A DNA stretch of 64,000 bases from Dongia_B soli (GTDB lineage Bacteria > Pseudomonadota > Alphaproteobacteria > Dongiales > Dongiaceae). Positions 1 to 8,412 of the stretch are shown here, one piece after another; within the stretch, counting starts at the first letter, position 1, and each line of letters starts with the position of its first letter. The translations under genes were made by a program, and so were the position numbers. The stretch spans positions 62,001-126,000 of the forward strand of contig NZ_JAXCLW010000007.1 in assembly GCF_034044715.1 (NCBI RefSeq). Direction: 5' to 3'. The notes beneath the pieces are model-generated. The model was not told where the DNA came from. It did not search any database and worked only from the letters and a program-made list of their open reading frames with translations.

Positions 1-423
1 TTCGCCCCCGCTGAGGGTTGCGATGCGGCGCTCCAGCAAGCCGCCGATGCCTAGCAGCTCGACGATCCAATCGAAACCGATATCGCTTTCCTGTGTGCCA
101 TATCGGCGATGAGTCAAGCGCCGGCCATAGAGCAGGTTGCCGCGCACGCCGAGATGAGGGAAGAGGCGCGGTTCCTGGAAGACATAACCGAGCCGTCGTC
201 GTTCCGGCGCGATATCGATACCGGCCCGACGATCGAACATCGTTTGACCATCGACGCGGATGATCCCGTCATCAGGCCGGTTGAGGCCGGCTAGCCAATT
301 GAGGATTGAGGTTTTGCCCGCCCCCGACGGTCCGAACAACGCGAGGATGCCCTTCGTCTCCACCTTGAGGTCGATCTTCAGCTCGGTCTTGCCGAGGCGT
401 TGTCGGGCATCGATTTCGATCAT
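1..423 (-). CDS. modC: Molybdate ABC transporter ATP-binding protein ModC, 3' part outside window
   Basis: ATPase subunit that would energise molybdate import with ModB. The window holds the first 141 codons. Visible are Walker A GPSGAGKT (residues 31-38), a Q-loop in VFQEPRLFPH (81-90) and the signature LSGGE (137-141) exactly at the window edge; Walker B and the C-terminal molybdate-binding domain lie outside. The ATG at 423 is 13 bp after the modB stop, with GAGGAAAG upstream. A ModC rather than generic ABC assignment rests on the RLFPHL motif and the adjoining modB. No modA is seen here; it may lie beyond the edge. Confidence 0.85.
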   Translation of the reverse strand, partial: MIEIDARQRLGKTELKIDLKVETKGILALFGPSGAGKTSILNWLAGLNRPDDGIIRVDGQTMFDRRAGIDIAPERRRLGYVFQEPRLFPHLGVRGNLLYGRRLTHRRYGTQESDIGFDWIVELLGIGGLLERRIATLSGGE

Positions 424-436
424 CGACCGTCTTTCC

Positions 437-1132
437 TCATCGCATATCCTGTCCGCGCCGCATCAGCCAGAGATTGACGCGGTGGGCCAGGATAAGGGCG
501 CCAAAGGCGATGATGATCGAGATGATGGTCAACCGCATGGCACCGGCCTCGCCATCCGGCATCTGGATCAGACTCTCGATGGCAAGCGGTAGGGTCTGGG
601 TCTCGCCGGGAATATTGGAAACGAAGGTGATGGTGGCGCCGAATTCGCTGAGCGACCGGGCAAAGCCGAGGATGGTGCCGGCGATGATCCCGGGCATGGC
701 GAGCGGCAGGGTGACGCTGAGAAAGACCCACCAGCGAGCAGCACCCAGACAGCGTGCGGCAGCCTCAAGGCGTTGATCGGCGGCATCGAACGAGACACGG
801 ATGGCGCGCACGAAAAGCGGCAATGCCATCACCGCGGAGGCGAGCGCTGCACCCTTCCAGGTGAAAATGATGGTGATGCCGAGATATTGCTGCAACAGGC
901 TGCCCAATATGCCCTTGCTGCCGAACAGCAGCAGGAGGCCGTAACCGACAACGACCGGCGGCAAAACAAGCGGCAGATGCACCACGCAATCCAGCAGCAT
1001 TTTACCAGGGAACTGCTTGCGGGATAGCAGCCAGGCCAGGAAGATGGCGATCGGCAGGGTGACGAGTGTACTCCAGAAGGCGACTTTCAGACTGAGCAGC
1101 GTCGCCGTCAGCTCAACTTCGCCCAGCTCCAT
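437..1132 (-). CDS. modB: Molybdate ABC transporter permease ModB
   Basis: Inner-membrane permease of the molybdate importer, 231 residues, the usual ModB length. It has about five hydrophobic segments and the permease EAA loop (EAAARCLGAARWWVFLSVTLP), followed by the ModB-like SEFGATITFVSNIPGETQT stretch. The frame stays open upstream to 1333, but that extension lies inside hisI and has low-complexity Cys/Ser/Arg composition, so the start at 1132 (MELGEVEL) is chosen. It sits one base after the hisI stop (TGAGATG), suggesting translational coupling. modC follows on the same strand. Confidence 0.9.
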   Translation of the reverse strand: MELGEVELTATLLSLKVAFWSTLVTLPIAIFLAWLLSRKQFPGKMLLDCVVHLPLVLPPVVVGYGLLLLFGSKGILGSLLQQYLGITIIFTWKGAALASAVMALPLFVRAIRVSFDAADQRLEAAARCLGAARWWVFLSVTLPLAMPGIIAGTILGFARSLSEFGATITFVSNIPGETQTLPLAIESLIQMPDGEAGAMRLTIISIIIAFGALILAHRVNLWLMRRGQDMR

Positions 1133-1133
1133 C

Positions 1134-1547
1134 TCAGGATCCGTACAATGTCTTCGGGTCGATGAGGATGTCGGCGATGGTTTCCGTCTTGCCGTTGCGC
1201 AAAGCCGTGTAGAAGCAACTGCGCCGGCCGGTATGGCAGGCCACGCCGATTTGATCGACCAGCAGCAACAGGCAATCATTGTCGCAATCGACGCGCAGTT
1301 CGACCAAGCGTTGCACTTGGCCGGAACTCTCACCCTTGCGCCAAAGCGATTTGCGCGAACGCGACCAGTAGCAGACCCGCCCGCTCGCCAAGGTTTCGCG
1401 AATGCTGTCAGGTGACATCCAGGCCATCATCAGCACCTCGCCGGTATCATGCTGCTGGGCGATGGCGGGGATCAGGCCATCCGGTGTCAGGGTCAGGTCA
1501 GCGATGAGCTGCTCCATATCCGGTGTCAGGGCGGTCGCCGTCGTCAT
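1134..1547 (-). CDS. hisI: Phosphoribosyl-AMP cyclohydrolase HisI
   Basis: Cytosolic enzyme of histidine biosynthesis that hydrolyses the adenine ring of phosphoribosyl-AMP. At 137 residues it is the stand-alone form, without the HisE pyrophosphohydrolase domain. The family motifs are present: Asp87, Asp89 and Asp91 around VDCDND for Mg2+, and Cys88, Cys104 and Cys111 (ACHTGRRSCF) for Zn2+. It lies between metC (3-bp gap) and modB (1-bp gap) on the same strand, so it is probably co-transcribed with functionally unrelated genes. Confidence 0.95.
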   Translation of the reverse strand: MTTATALTPDMEQLIADLTLTPDGLIPAIAQQHDTGEVLMMAWMSPDSIRETLASGRVCYWSRSRKSLWRKGESSGQVQRLVELRVDCDNDCLLLLVDQIGVACHTGRRSCFYTALRNGKTETIADILIDPKTLYGS

Positions 1548-1550
1548 GCC

Positions 1551-2729
1551 TCAATTTCCGCGTAAACGGGCAAAGCCGGCATCGAGATCGGCAATGAGAT
1601 CGTCGGTATCTTCCAGGCCGGCATGAAGGCGAAGTGTCGGCCCGGCCTCTGACCAAGCCTTGACGCTGCGCGCATGCGAAAGATGTGAGGGGATCATCAA
1701 GCTTTCATAGCCGCCCCAGCTGAACCCCATGCCGAAAAGCCGCATTCCGTCCAGCATGGCGGCAACGCGCTCTTCGGCGAAAGGCTTCAGCACCATCCCG
1801 AAAAGGCCGCTCGAGCCGGTGAAATCGCGCTTCCAGATTGCATGTCCCGGGTGATCCGGCATGGCCGGATGCAGGACACGCTCGACCTCAGGCCGCTGCT
1901 TCAGCCAATTGGCCAGCGTCAATGCAGTCTGCTGGTGCTGCGCCAATCGCACCGCCAAGGTGCGTAAGCCGCGCAAGGCGAGATAGCAGTCATCGGGCGA
2001 GGCGGCGTAGCCCATGCCGTGAACGCTGGTCTTCACCTGCTTGTAATGCGCATCCTTCATGGTGATGATGCCCATCATCACGTCGGAATGGCCGACAATA
2101 TATTTCGTCGCCGCGTGGATCGATAGATCGACGCCGTGCCGGAACGGCTTGAAATAAAGCGGAGTGGCCCAGGTATTGTCGAGCAGGACGAGGCAGCCTT
2201 TCGCACGGGCCGCTTTGGCGATCGCGGGAATATCCTGGACCTCGAATGTATGCGAACCGGGGCTTTCGACAAAGACGACGCGGGTATTGTCCTGGATGAG
2301 ATCGGCGATGCCGGCGCCGATCATCGGGTCATAATAGGTCGTGCTGACGCCGAACTTCGCCAATTGCTGATTACAGAAGGTACGGGTCGGTTCATAGACG
2401 CTGTCGACCATGAGCAGATGATCGCCGGCTTTCAGGCAGGCAAGCAGCGCCCCGGCGACGGCGCCGAGGCCAGAAGGTAGAATCACGGCCCGGTCAGCCT
2501 CTTCAAGCTCGGCCACGGCGGATTCCAGCGCGAAGGTCGTCGGCGTGCCATAGCGGCCGTAATAGACCGTGTCAAATTTCTGCCGGCCGCGCTCATGCAT
2601 TTCACGCACCGTCGGGTAAAGTACGGTGGAAGCGCGGTAAATGGGCGGATTAACCACGCCGCCATGAGCTTCCGGGTCATTGCCGGCATGGGTGAGGATG
2701 GTACGGTCTTTACGCGGCGATTTCGCCAT
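1551..2729 (-). CDS. metC: Cystathionine beta-lyase (Cys/Met metabolism PLP enzyme)
   Basis: PLP enzyme of the Cys/Met metabolism family; by similarity to MetC it cleaves cystathionine to homocysteine, pyruvate and ammonia. Length 392 is typical. Visible are YYGRYGTPT near residue 56 (partner-subunit phosphate contacts), SGLGAV at 86-91, LLDNTWATP with Asp184, and SIHAATKYIVGHSD with the probable Schiff-base Lys209. The ATG at 2729 has GGGAAG upstream. It is first in a tight run metC-hisI-modB-modC and divergent from aapJ. Members of this fold can also be gamma-synthases or gamma-lyases; beta-lyase is the best guess. Confidence 0.85.
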   Translation of the reverse strand: MAKSPRKDRTILTHAGNDPEAHGGVVNPPIYRASTVLYPTVREMHERGRQKFDTVYYGRYGTPTTFALESAVAELEEADRAVILPSGLGAVAGALLACLKAGDHLLMVDSVYEPTRTFCNQQLAKFGVSTTYYDPMIGAGIADLIQDNTRVVFVESPGSHTFEVQDIPAIAKAARAKGCLVLLDNTWATPLYFKPFRHGVDLSIHAATKYIVGHSDVMMGIITMKDAHYKQVKTSVHGMGYAASPDDCYLALRGLRTLAVRLAQHQQTALTLANWLKQRPEVERVLHPAMPDHPGHAIWKRDFTGSSGLFGMVLKPFAEERVAAMLDGMRLFGMGFSWGGYESLMIPSHLSHARSVKAWSEAGPTLRLHAGLEDTDDLIADLDAGFARLRGN

Positions 2730-2885
2730 GGTGGATATCTTCCCGGTTGTCCAAGATTACTTGTAGCACTCGGAGTCTTTATGTAAAAGTCTGAGGTATC
2801 CGCCTGTTCCGGCTGGCAAAACCTAGCCGTTGAAAGGCAAAGCCTGGCGGGTCAAAAATACATAAAATACAGGGAAGGAATGAAC

Positions 2886-3977
2886 ATGCGACGGATGAAA
2901 ACCATTTTGGGATATACGCTCGGTGGTGCATTGCTGACCGGCTTGGCTGTAGCTGGCGCGGAGACAGGCTCGATGCAGCCGATCTCCTTCATTGCCAAGG
3001 CACAAGCGCAGGCCGCAGGTGGCCCGACGCTTGAGAATATCAAGAAATACGGCAAATTGCGCTGCGGCGTGAATACCGGCTTGGCCGGCTTCGGTGCGCC
3101 GAATGACAAAGGCGAATGGGCCGGTCTGGACATCGACCTCTGCAAGGCGGTTGCGGCTGCCGTGTTCGGCGATGTGAGCAAAGTCGAATACAAGCCGCTC
3201 AATGCCGAACAGCGTTTCACCGCCCTGCAATCGGGCGAGGTCGATATGGTGTCACGTAATTCGACCTGGACGATGTCGCGCGATACGCAGCTCGGTCTCG
3301 ATTTCCCGGCGGTCAATTATTACGACGGCCAGGGCTTCATGGTGCGCAAGGAAGCTGGTGTGAAAAGCGCGCTGGAACTGAAAGGCGCCACCGTCTGCGT
3401 GCAGGAAGGCACGACCACCGAGAAGAATCTCGGCGATTACGACAAGACCAACAATATCGGCATGAATCCGCCGGCCAAGTTCAAGGATAGCGATCAGGCT
3501 CGCGGCGCCTATGACGAAGGCCGTTGCGATGCCTATACGACGGATGCCTCGGGTCTCGCGGCCGAGCGCACCGCACTGAAGAATCCGGACGACAACATCA
3601 TTCTGCCGGAAATCATCTCCAAGGAGCCGCTGGGGCCCGCCGTGCGTAACGGTGACAGCCAATGGGCAGATATCGTCCGTTGGTCCTTCTTTGCGATGGT
3701 GATCGCGGAAGAGAAGGGCATCACCCAGGCCAATGTCGATCAGATCAAGTCCAGCTCCCAGGACCCGGAAGTGCGCCGCATGCTCGGCGTCGAGGATAAG
3801 ATGGGCGAAGGCATGGGCGTAGGCAACGATTGGGCCTATAACATCATCAAGCAGGTCGGCAATTACAGCGAATCCTTCGAACGTAATGTCGGCAAGAACT
3901 CGCCGTTGAAATTGGAGCGTGGCCTGAACGCGCTCTGGACCAAGGGTGGTCTGCAATACGCACCACCGATCCGCTAA
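2886..3977 (+). CDS. aapJ: General L-amino acid ABC transporter, periplasmic binding protein AapJ
   Basis: Periplasmic receptor of a broad-specificity amino acid importer (Aap/Bzt family). The N-terminus is a signal peptide with a hydrophobic core and AQAQA just before the mature part (near residue 43). The mature protein shows the family-3 solute-binding pattern: CGVNTGLAGFGAPN, DIDLCKAVAAAVFGD, and WTMSRDT. Of two in-frame ATGs (2880 and 2886), the second is chosen because GGAAGGA is then at normal spacing. It opens an operon aapJ-aapQ-aapM-aapP. Confidence 0.92.
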   Translation: MRRMKTILGYTLGGALLTGLAVAGAETGSMQPISFIAKAQAQAAGGPTLENIKKYGKLRCGVNTGLAGFGAPNDKGEWAGLDIDLCKAVAAAVFGDVSKVEYKPLNAEQRFTALQSGEVDMVSRNSTWTMSRDTQLGLDFPAVNYYDGQGFMVRKEAGVKSALELKGATVCVQEGTTTEKNLGDYDKTNNIGMNPPAKFKDSDQARGAYDEGRCDAYTTDASGLAAERTALKNPDDNIILPEIISKEPLGPAVRNGDSQWADIVRWSFFAMVIAEEKGITQANVDQIKSSSQDPEVRRMLGVEDKMGEGMGVGNDWAYNIIKQVGNYSESFERNVGKNSPLKLERGLNALWTKGGLQYAPPIR

Positions 3978-4070
3978 CGGCAAGATCGACAAGCCAACGC
4001 CCGGCGCAGCTGCGACCGGGCGTTGGTGCCTATGGTATCATTGATGTCCGTCTCAGCGGTGGAGGGGACT

Positions 4071-5279
4071 ATGGCCGATATTGCCAAACCGGGCCGGCAT
4101 GATCGCCAGACAGCAACTGCTTGGTGGCGCGACGAGCATATTCGCGGCCTGATTGCGCAGGCGATCACGCTGCTAATTGTGGTCGGCGCGATCCTGTTTC
4201 TCATTCATAACATGATCGTGAACCGCGAGGCGCAGGGTCGCCCGTTCAGCTATAGTTTCATGGACAACATCGCCGGTTTCCCCATAGCGATGTCCGTGAT
4301 CCCGGTGGACCTCAATTCGACCATCACGCGGATCATGGTCGCCGGCATGCTCAACACCATGGTGGCGGGCGTTGCCTCGATCATCCTGGCGACGATCGTC
4401 GGCTTCGTGATCGGCGTCATGCGGCTGTCGCCCAACTATCTCATTTCCCGCCTCGCCGGGGCGTATATCGAGGTCTTCCGCAACATCCCGCTGCTTGTGC
4501 AGCTCTGCTTCTGGTATTTCGGCGTTCTCAAGCTGGTGCCGAACCAGCGCAATAGCCTCAATCTGCTCGATGCAGTCTTCCTGAATGTGCGCGGTTTCTA
4601 TCTGCCGCGACCCCTACCGCAAACCGGCTTCGACTGGATCATCGGGGCTTTGGCCGTCGGGATCATCGGCGCGCTCCTTCTGAGGCGCTGGTCGCGGCAG
4701 CGTCAGGCGGCCACTGGCGAGCGGTTCCCGGTGCTTTGGACGGGCATGGCGCTGGTGGTCGGTTTGCCTGTGCTTGCCTGGCTCGCCGTCTCGATGATCT
4801 ACGGGACGCCGCTCAATTGGGAATTTCCGGTTCTGAAAGGGTTCAATTTCCAAGGTGGCATCGTCCTCTTGCCCGAGCTGACCGCCTTGGTGATCGGTCT
4901 CAGCATCTATACCGCTGCCTATATCGCTGAAATCGTACGCGGCGGCATTCAAGCGGTCAGCCACGGCCAGACCGAAGCGGCGCTGGCGCTGGGGCTTCGG
5001 CGCAGTTGGACGCTGCGGCTGGTGATCATCCCCCAGGCCCTGCGCGTCATCGTGCCGCCCTTGACCAGCCAGTATCTCAATATCCTCAAAAACTCGACCC
5101 TGGCGGTTTTCGTCGGTTATCCGGATTTCGTCTCGGTCTTCACCGGCACCGTGCTCAACCAGACCGGTCGCGAAGTCGAAGTCGTCATCATCACCATGCT
5201 CTTTTACCTGGCGATCAGCCTGACGATCTCGCTCTTCATGAACTGGTACAACAAGCATATCGCGCTGGTCGAAAGGTGA
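4071..5279 (+). CDS. aapQ: Amino acid ABC transporter permease AapQ
   Basis: Inner-membrane permease pairing with AapM. Length 402, with an N-terminal membrane segment near residue 30, a long insertion between the first segments, and a C-terminal HisM-type core. The core carries AEIVRGGIQAVSHGQTEAALALGL, the cytoplasmic EAA loop that docks the ATPase. The open frame begins at 4023, but ATG 4071 has GGAGGGG at 4061-4067 and is chosen. It lies 93 bp after aapJ and 10 bp before aapM. Confidence 0.92.
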   Translation: MADIAKPGRHDRQTATAWWRDEHIRGLIAQAITLLIVVGAILFLIHNMIVNREAQGRPFSYSFMDNIAGFPIAMSVIPVDLNSTITRIMVAGMLNTMVAGVASIILATIVGFVIGVMRLSPNYLISRLAGAYIEVFRNIPLLVQLCFWYFGVLKLVPNQRNSLNLLDAVFLNVRGFYLPRPLPQTGFDWIIGALAVGIIGALLLRRWSRQRQAATGERFPVLWTGMALVVGLPVLAWLAVSMIYGTPLNWEFPVLKGFNFQGGIVLLPELTALVIGLSIYTAAYIAEIVRGGIQAVSHGQTEAALALGLRRSWTLRLVIIPQALRVIVPPLTSQYLNILKNSTLAVFVGYPDFVSVFTGTVLNQTGREVEVVIITMLFYLAISLTISLFMNWYNKHIALVER

Positions 5280-5289
5280 GGGCCTGGCC

Positions 5290-6447
5290 ATGATGGATAC
5301 CTCGAATGTGCCGACCGGCCCGCGCCAAAACCCAGAGCTGGAGGAAATATCGCCACCCATCACGGTCGTGGGACCGGTGGCCTGGCTGCGCACCAATCTC
5401 TTTTCCAGCCCCTTCAACACGCTTCTGACAATCCTGGCGGTGCTGTTCCTCGCCTGGGCGGTGCCACCTTTCATCCGGTGGGCATTCATCGATGCGACCT
5501 GGACATTTCCGCGGGAGGTGCTCGACGGTGCCCGTGGCCCCAATCGCGGCGACTGCGCGCCCGACGGAGCTTGCTGGATCTTCATCCAGGCGCGTATCGG
5601 CCAGTTCCTCTTCGGTTTCTATCCGGCCGATGAACGCTGGCGCGTGGTGCTGGTCTTTATCCTCACCTTCGGCGCCGTTGCCGGCATGTTGATCGAGCGC
5701 ATTCCGTTCAAAAAGCAGAATGCGCTCTTCCTCTTCGTCATCCTGCCGATCCTTTCTTTGTGGCTGCTACTCGGCGGTCTGGGTCTCGAAGTGGTATCGT
5801 CGCGGCTCTGGGGCGGCTTCATGCTGACCCTGATCATTGCCTGTGTCGGCATCGTCCTTGCCTTGCCGCTTGGCATCCTGCTGGCGCTCGGCCGGCGCTC
5901 CGAATTGCCGGTCGTGCATCTGCTCTCGGTGATGCTGATCGAATTCGTGCGCGGCGTGCCGCTCATCACCGTGCTGTTCATGGCAAATGTGATGCTGCCG
6001 CTTTTCCTGCCGCCGGGCACCACGATCGATCCGCTGCTGCGCATCCTGGTCGGCTTCACCGTCTTTACCGCGGCCTATCTGGCTGAGGTGGTACGCGGGG
6101 GGTTGCAGGCGATCGGGCGGGGGCAGTATGAAGGAGCAGCGTCGCTTGGCCTCGGCTATTGGTCGATGATGCGCCTGATCATCCTGCCGCAGGCGCTGCG
6201 GATCTCCATTCCGGCCATCGTCAATACGATCAATGGCGCCTTTATGGATACAACCCTTGTCGCCGTGGTCGGTCTCTATGATTTCCTGAACATCGTCAGG
6301 ACCGGCTCGCGGGATGCCAATTGGATCGGCACGGAAATCGACGGCTTCGTCTTTTGCGCCGCTATCTACTGGATCTGCTGCTACGGCATGTCGCGCTACA
6401 GCATCTCGCTGGAACGCAAGCTCGATACCGGCCATAAAAAACGCTAA
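5290..6447 (+). CDS. aapM: Amino acid ABC transporter permease AapM
   Basis: Second permease of the Aap importer, 385 residues. It has the typical AapM layout: one membrane segment near residue 45, a periplasmic loop containing GDCAPDGACWIFI, then a HisM-type core with AEVVRGGLQAIGRGQYEGAASLGL as the EAA loop. The loop holds two Cys residues that could form a periplasmic disulfide (inference). The start is ATG 5290 or the adjacent ATG 5293. Genes aapQ and aapP flank it closely on the same strand. Confidence 0.92.
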   Translation: MMDTSNVPTGPRQNPELEEISPPITVVGPVAWLRTNLFSSPFNTLLTILAVLFLAWAVPPFIRWAFIDATWTFPREVLDGARGPNRGDCAPDGACWIFIQARIGQFLFGFYPADERWRVVLVFILTFGAVAGMLIERIPFKKQNALFLFVILPILSLWLLLGGLGLEVVSSRLWGGFMLTLIIACVGIVLALPLGILLALGRRSELPVVHLLSVMLIEFVRGVPLITVLFMANVMLPLFLPPGTTIDPLLRILVGFTVFTAAYLAEVVRGGLQAIGRGQYEGAASLGLGYWSMMRLIILPQALRISIPAIVNTINGAFMDTTLVAVVGLYDFLNIVRTGSRDANWIGTEIDGFVFCAAIYWICCYGMSRYSISLERKLDTGHKKR

Positions 6448-6464
6448 ACGCTGCGGAGGCGAAT

Positions 6465-7244
6465 ATGAGTGCAACCGCCCAGGCCTTACCGACCGAAATT
6501 CAATCCACCGACGTCATGATTTCCATGACCGATGTGCATAAATGGTTTGGCCAGTTCCATGTATTGAAGAATATCAATCTCTCGGTCCACAAAGGCGAGC
6601 GCATCGTGGTCTGCGGCCCCTCGGGCTCCGGCAAATCCACCATGATCCGCTGCATCAACCGGCTGGAAGAACATCAGCGCGGCAAGATTGTGGTCGATGG
6701 CATCGAATTGACACGCGATCTCAAGAATATTGAGCTGGTGCGCCGCGAAGTCGGCATGGTGTTCCAGCACTTCAATCTGTTTCCCCATCTCACGGTTCTG
6801 GAGAACCTCACTTTGGCGCCCGTCTGGGTGCGCAAGATGCCGAAGAAGGAAGCTGAAGACGCGGCGATGCATTACTTAGAGCGCGTGCGTATCCCCGAAC
6901 AGGCTGACAAATATCCCGGCCAGCTGTCGGGCGGCCAGCAGCAGCGTGTGGCGATCGCCCGCTCGCTCTGCATGAATCCGAAGGTCATGCTGTTCGACGA
7001 GCCCACTTCCGCGCTCGATCCGGAAATGATCAAGGAAGTGCTGGATGTGATGATCGAGCTGGCGCGCAGCGGCATGACGATGATCTGCGTCACCCATGAG
7101 ATGGGGTTCGCCCGGACCGTTGCCAACCGTGTCCTGTTCATGGATCGGGGCGAGATCATCGAGCAGAACGAGCCGGAAGCCTTCTTCAACAATCCGCAAT
7201 CGGAACGGACGAAGCTATTTCTCAGTCAGATCCTGCATCATTGA
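6465..7244 (+). CDS. aapP: Amino acid ABC transporter ATP-binding protein AapP
   Basis: Cytoplasmic ATPase of the Aap importer, 259 residues. Walker A GPSGSGKST (51-59), Q-loop VFQHFNLFPH (99-108), signature LSGGQQQR (154-161), Walker B VMLFDEP (174-180) and the switch His in CVTHEMGFA are all present, so it should be active. The start is preceded by GCGGAGGCGAAT. The last 23 bp overlap the convergent flavoprotein gene, and I see no terminator hairpin between the two. Confidence 0.95.
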   Translation: MSATAQALPTEIQSTDVMISMTDVHKWFGQFHVLKNINLSVHKGERIVVCGPSGSGKSTMIRCINRLEEHQRGKIVVDGIELTRDLKNIELVRREVGMVFQHFNLFPHLTVLENLTLAPVWVRKMPKKEAEDAAMHYLERVRIPEQADKYPGQLSGGQQQRVAIARSLCMNPKVMLFDEPTSALDPEMIKEVLDVMIELARSGMTMICVTHEMGFARTVANRVLFMDRGEIIEQNEPEAFFNNPQSERTKLFLSQILHH

Positions 7245-8412
7245 TTGGAGCAGGTTCCGTAACGCTGTTTTCGACGGCCGTTTCCGGTTTTGCCCGGAAG
7301 CGGCCGATCGACAGGCCCGCGATCGACGTATCGCTGCGGCCATCAGCGATCAGCTCGCTGAGCACCGCGCCGACGGCCGGGCCAAGCTGGAAACCGTGGC
7401 CGCAAAAGCCGAAGGCATGGAACAGGCCGGGATGGGTTTCGCTGGGACCGACGATCGGTGAACCATCCGTGGTATAGCCGTCGACGCCGGTCCAACTGCG
7501 GATCACCGGCAGATGTGCGATCATCGGCACCAAGCGTATTGCCATAGCGCTCGCTTGGCGCGTCACTTCCGGTAACGGGCGGCTTCGCGTAAAGCCCTCA
7601 TTGGCGCGGCCTTCGCCGCCACCAAACAGGATATTGCCGCGCAAGGTCTGGCGCAGATAGAGATCGCCGCCGATCACGCCCAGAACCGGCTTGATCCGAT
7701 AGGGTGCCGGTTCCGTCACCAGGACTTGCGGCACTTCCGGCCGCAAGGCGACGGGCTCGTCAAACCAGCCGGCAATGGTTGACGCCCAGGCGCCCGCAGC
7801 ATTCACAAGAACGGCGGCGGCGAAATGCCGGCCGTCATTGATGCGCAGATGGAAAAGGCTGTTCGCATACCAGGCTTCGGCGACCTCGGCGAATTCATGC
7901 AGCTCCGCCCCGGCCGCCTGCGCGGCGGCGGCGAAGGCGGGCGCGACCAGACGCGGATTGGCATGGCCGTCCTCAGCGCAGAAGGTCGCGGCGATCACCG
8001 TGTCGCCGATCCAGGGATGAGACTGTTTCAGCGTCGCCCGGTCGAGGAAATCGATCGCCAGGCCCAATTCGCCCGCGGCGGCACGATGGGCTTCGAGGAT
8101 CTCGATATCTTCCGGCTTGCGTGCCAGGCGTAGATGGCCGGTCTGGATGAAGTCGCCGTCGATACCGATCAGCGTCGACAGATTGCCCCAGATTTGCCGC
8201 GCGCGGCGTGACAAAGGAATTTCCGCCACGGCACGCCCATGTTGCCGGACGCCGCCGAAATTGACGCCGCTCGCCCGGATGCCGGGCTGGTCGCGCTCCA
8301 GCAGGATGACCGACTTGCCCCGCTTGGCGAGGTGCAAGGCCGTCGCGCAGCCGGCGATGCCGCCGCCGATGACCAGCACATCCGCCTTGATTTCGTTGCG
8401 CCCGCCGATCAT
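7222..8412 (-). CDS. FAD-dependent oxidoreductase, HcnC / D-hydroxyproline dehydrogenase beta-type subunit
   Basis: Flavoprotein of the D-amino acid oxidase fold, 396 residues. It has an N-terminal dinucleotide motif VLVIGGGIAGCATALHL (about 12-28), the RASGVNFGG stretch, and a C-terminal SPIVGPS...GFCGHGFQLGPAVG flavin-contact region. With the two genes upstream it forms the three-subunit set known from HcnABC, opine oxidases and D-hydroxyproline dehydrogenases; this subunit would oxidise the amine substrate. Its ATG overlaps the preceding stop (ATGA at 8409-8412). The adjacent convergent Aap importer suggests an amino acid or imino acid substrate, which is inference. Confidence 0.82.
   Translation of the reverse strand: MIGGRNEIKADVLVIGGGIAGCATALHLAKRGKSVILLERDQPGIRASGVNFGGVRQHGRAVAEIPLSRRARQIWGNLSTLIGIDGDFIQTGHLRLARKPEDIEILEAHRAAAGELGLAIDFLDRATLKQSHPWIGDTVIAATFCAEDGHANPRLVAPAFAAAAQAAGAELHEFAEVAEAWYANSLFHLRINDGRHFAAAVLVNAAGAWASTIAGWFDEPVALRPEVPQVLVTEPAPYRIKPVLGVIGGDLYLRQTLRGNILFGGGEGRANEGFTRSRPLPEVTRQASAMAIRLVPMIAHLPVIRSWTGVDGYTTDGSPIVGPSETHPGLFHAFGFCGHGFQLGPAVGAVLSELIADGRSDTSIAGLSIGRFRAKPETAVENSVTEPAPINDAGSD

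Noticed and set aside
1133..1333. N-terminal extension of modB
   Set aside because: It lies wholly inside hisI, is composed of Cys/Ser/Arg-rich low-complexity sequence, and ModB length is normal from 1132.
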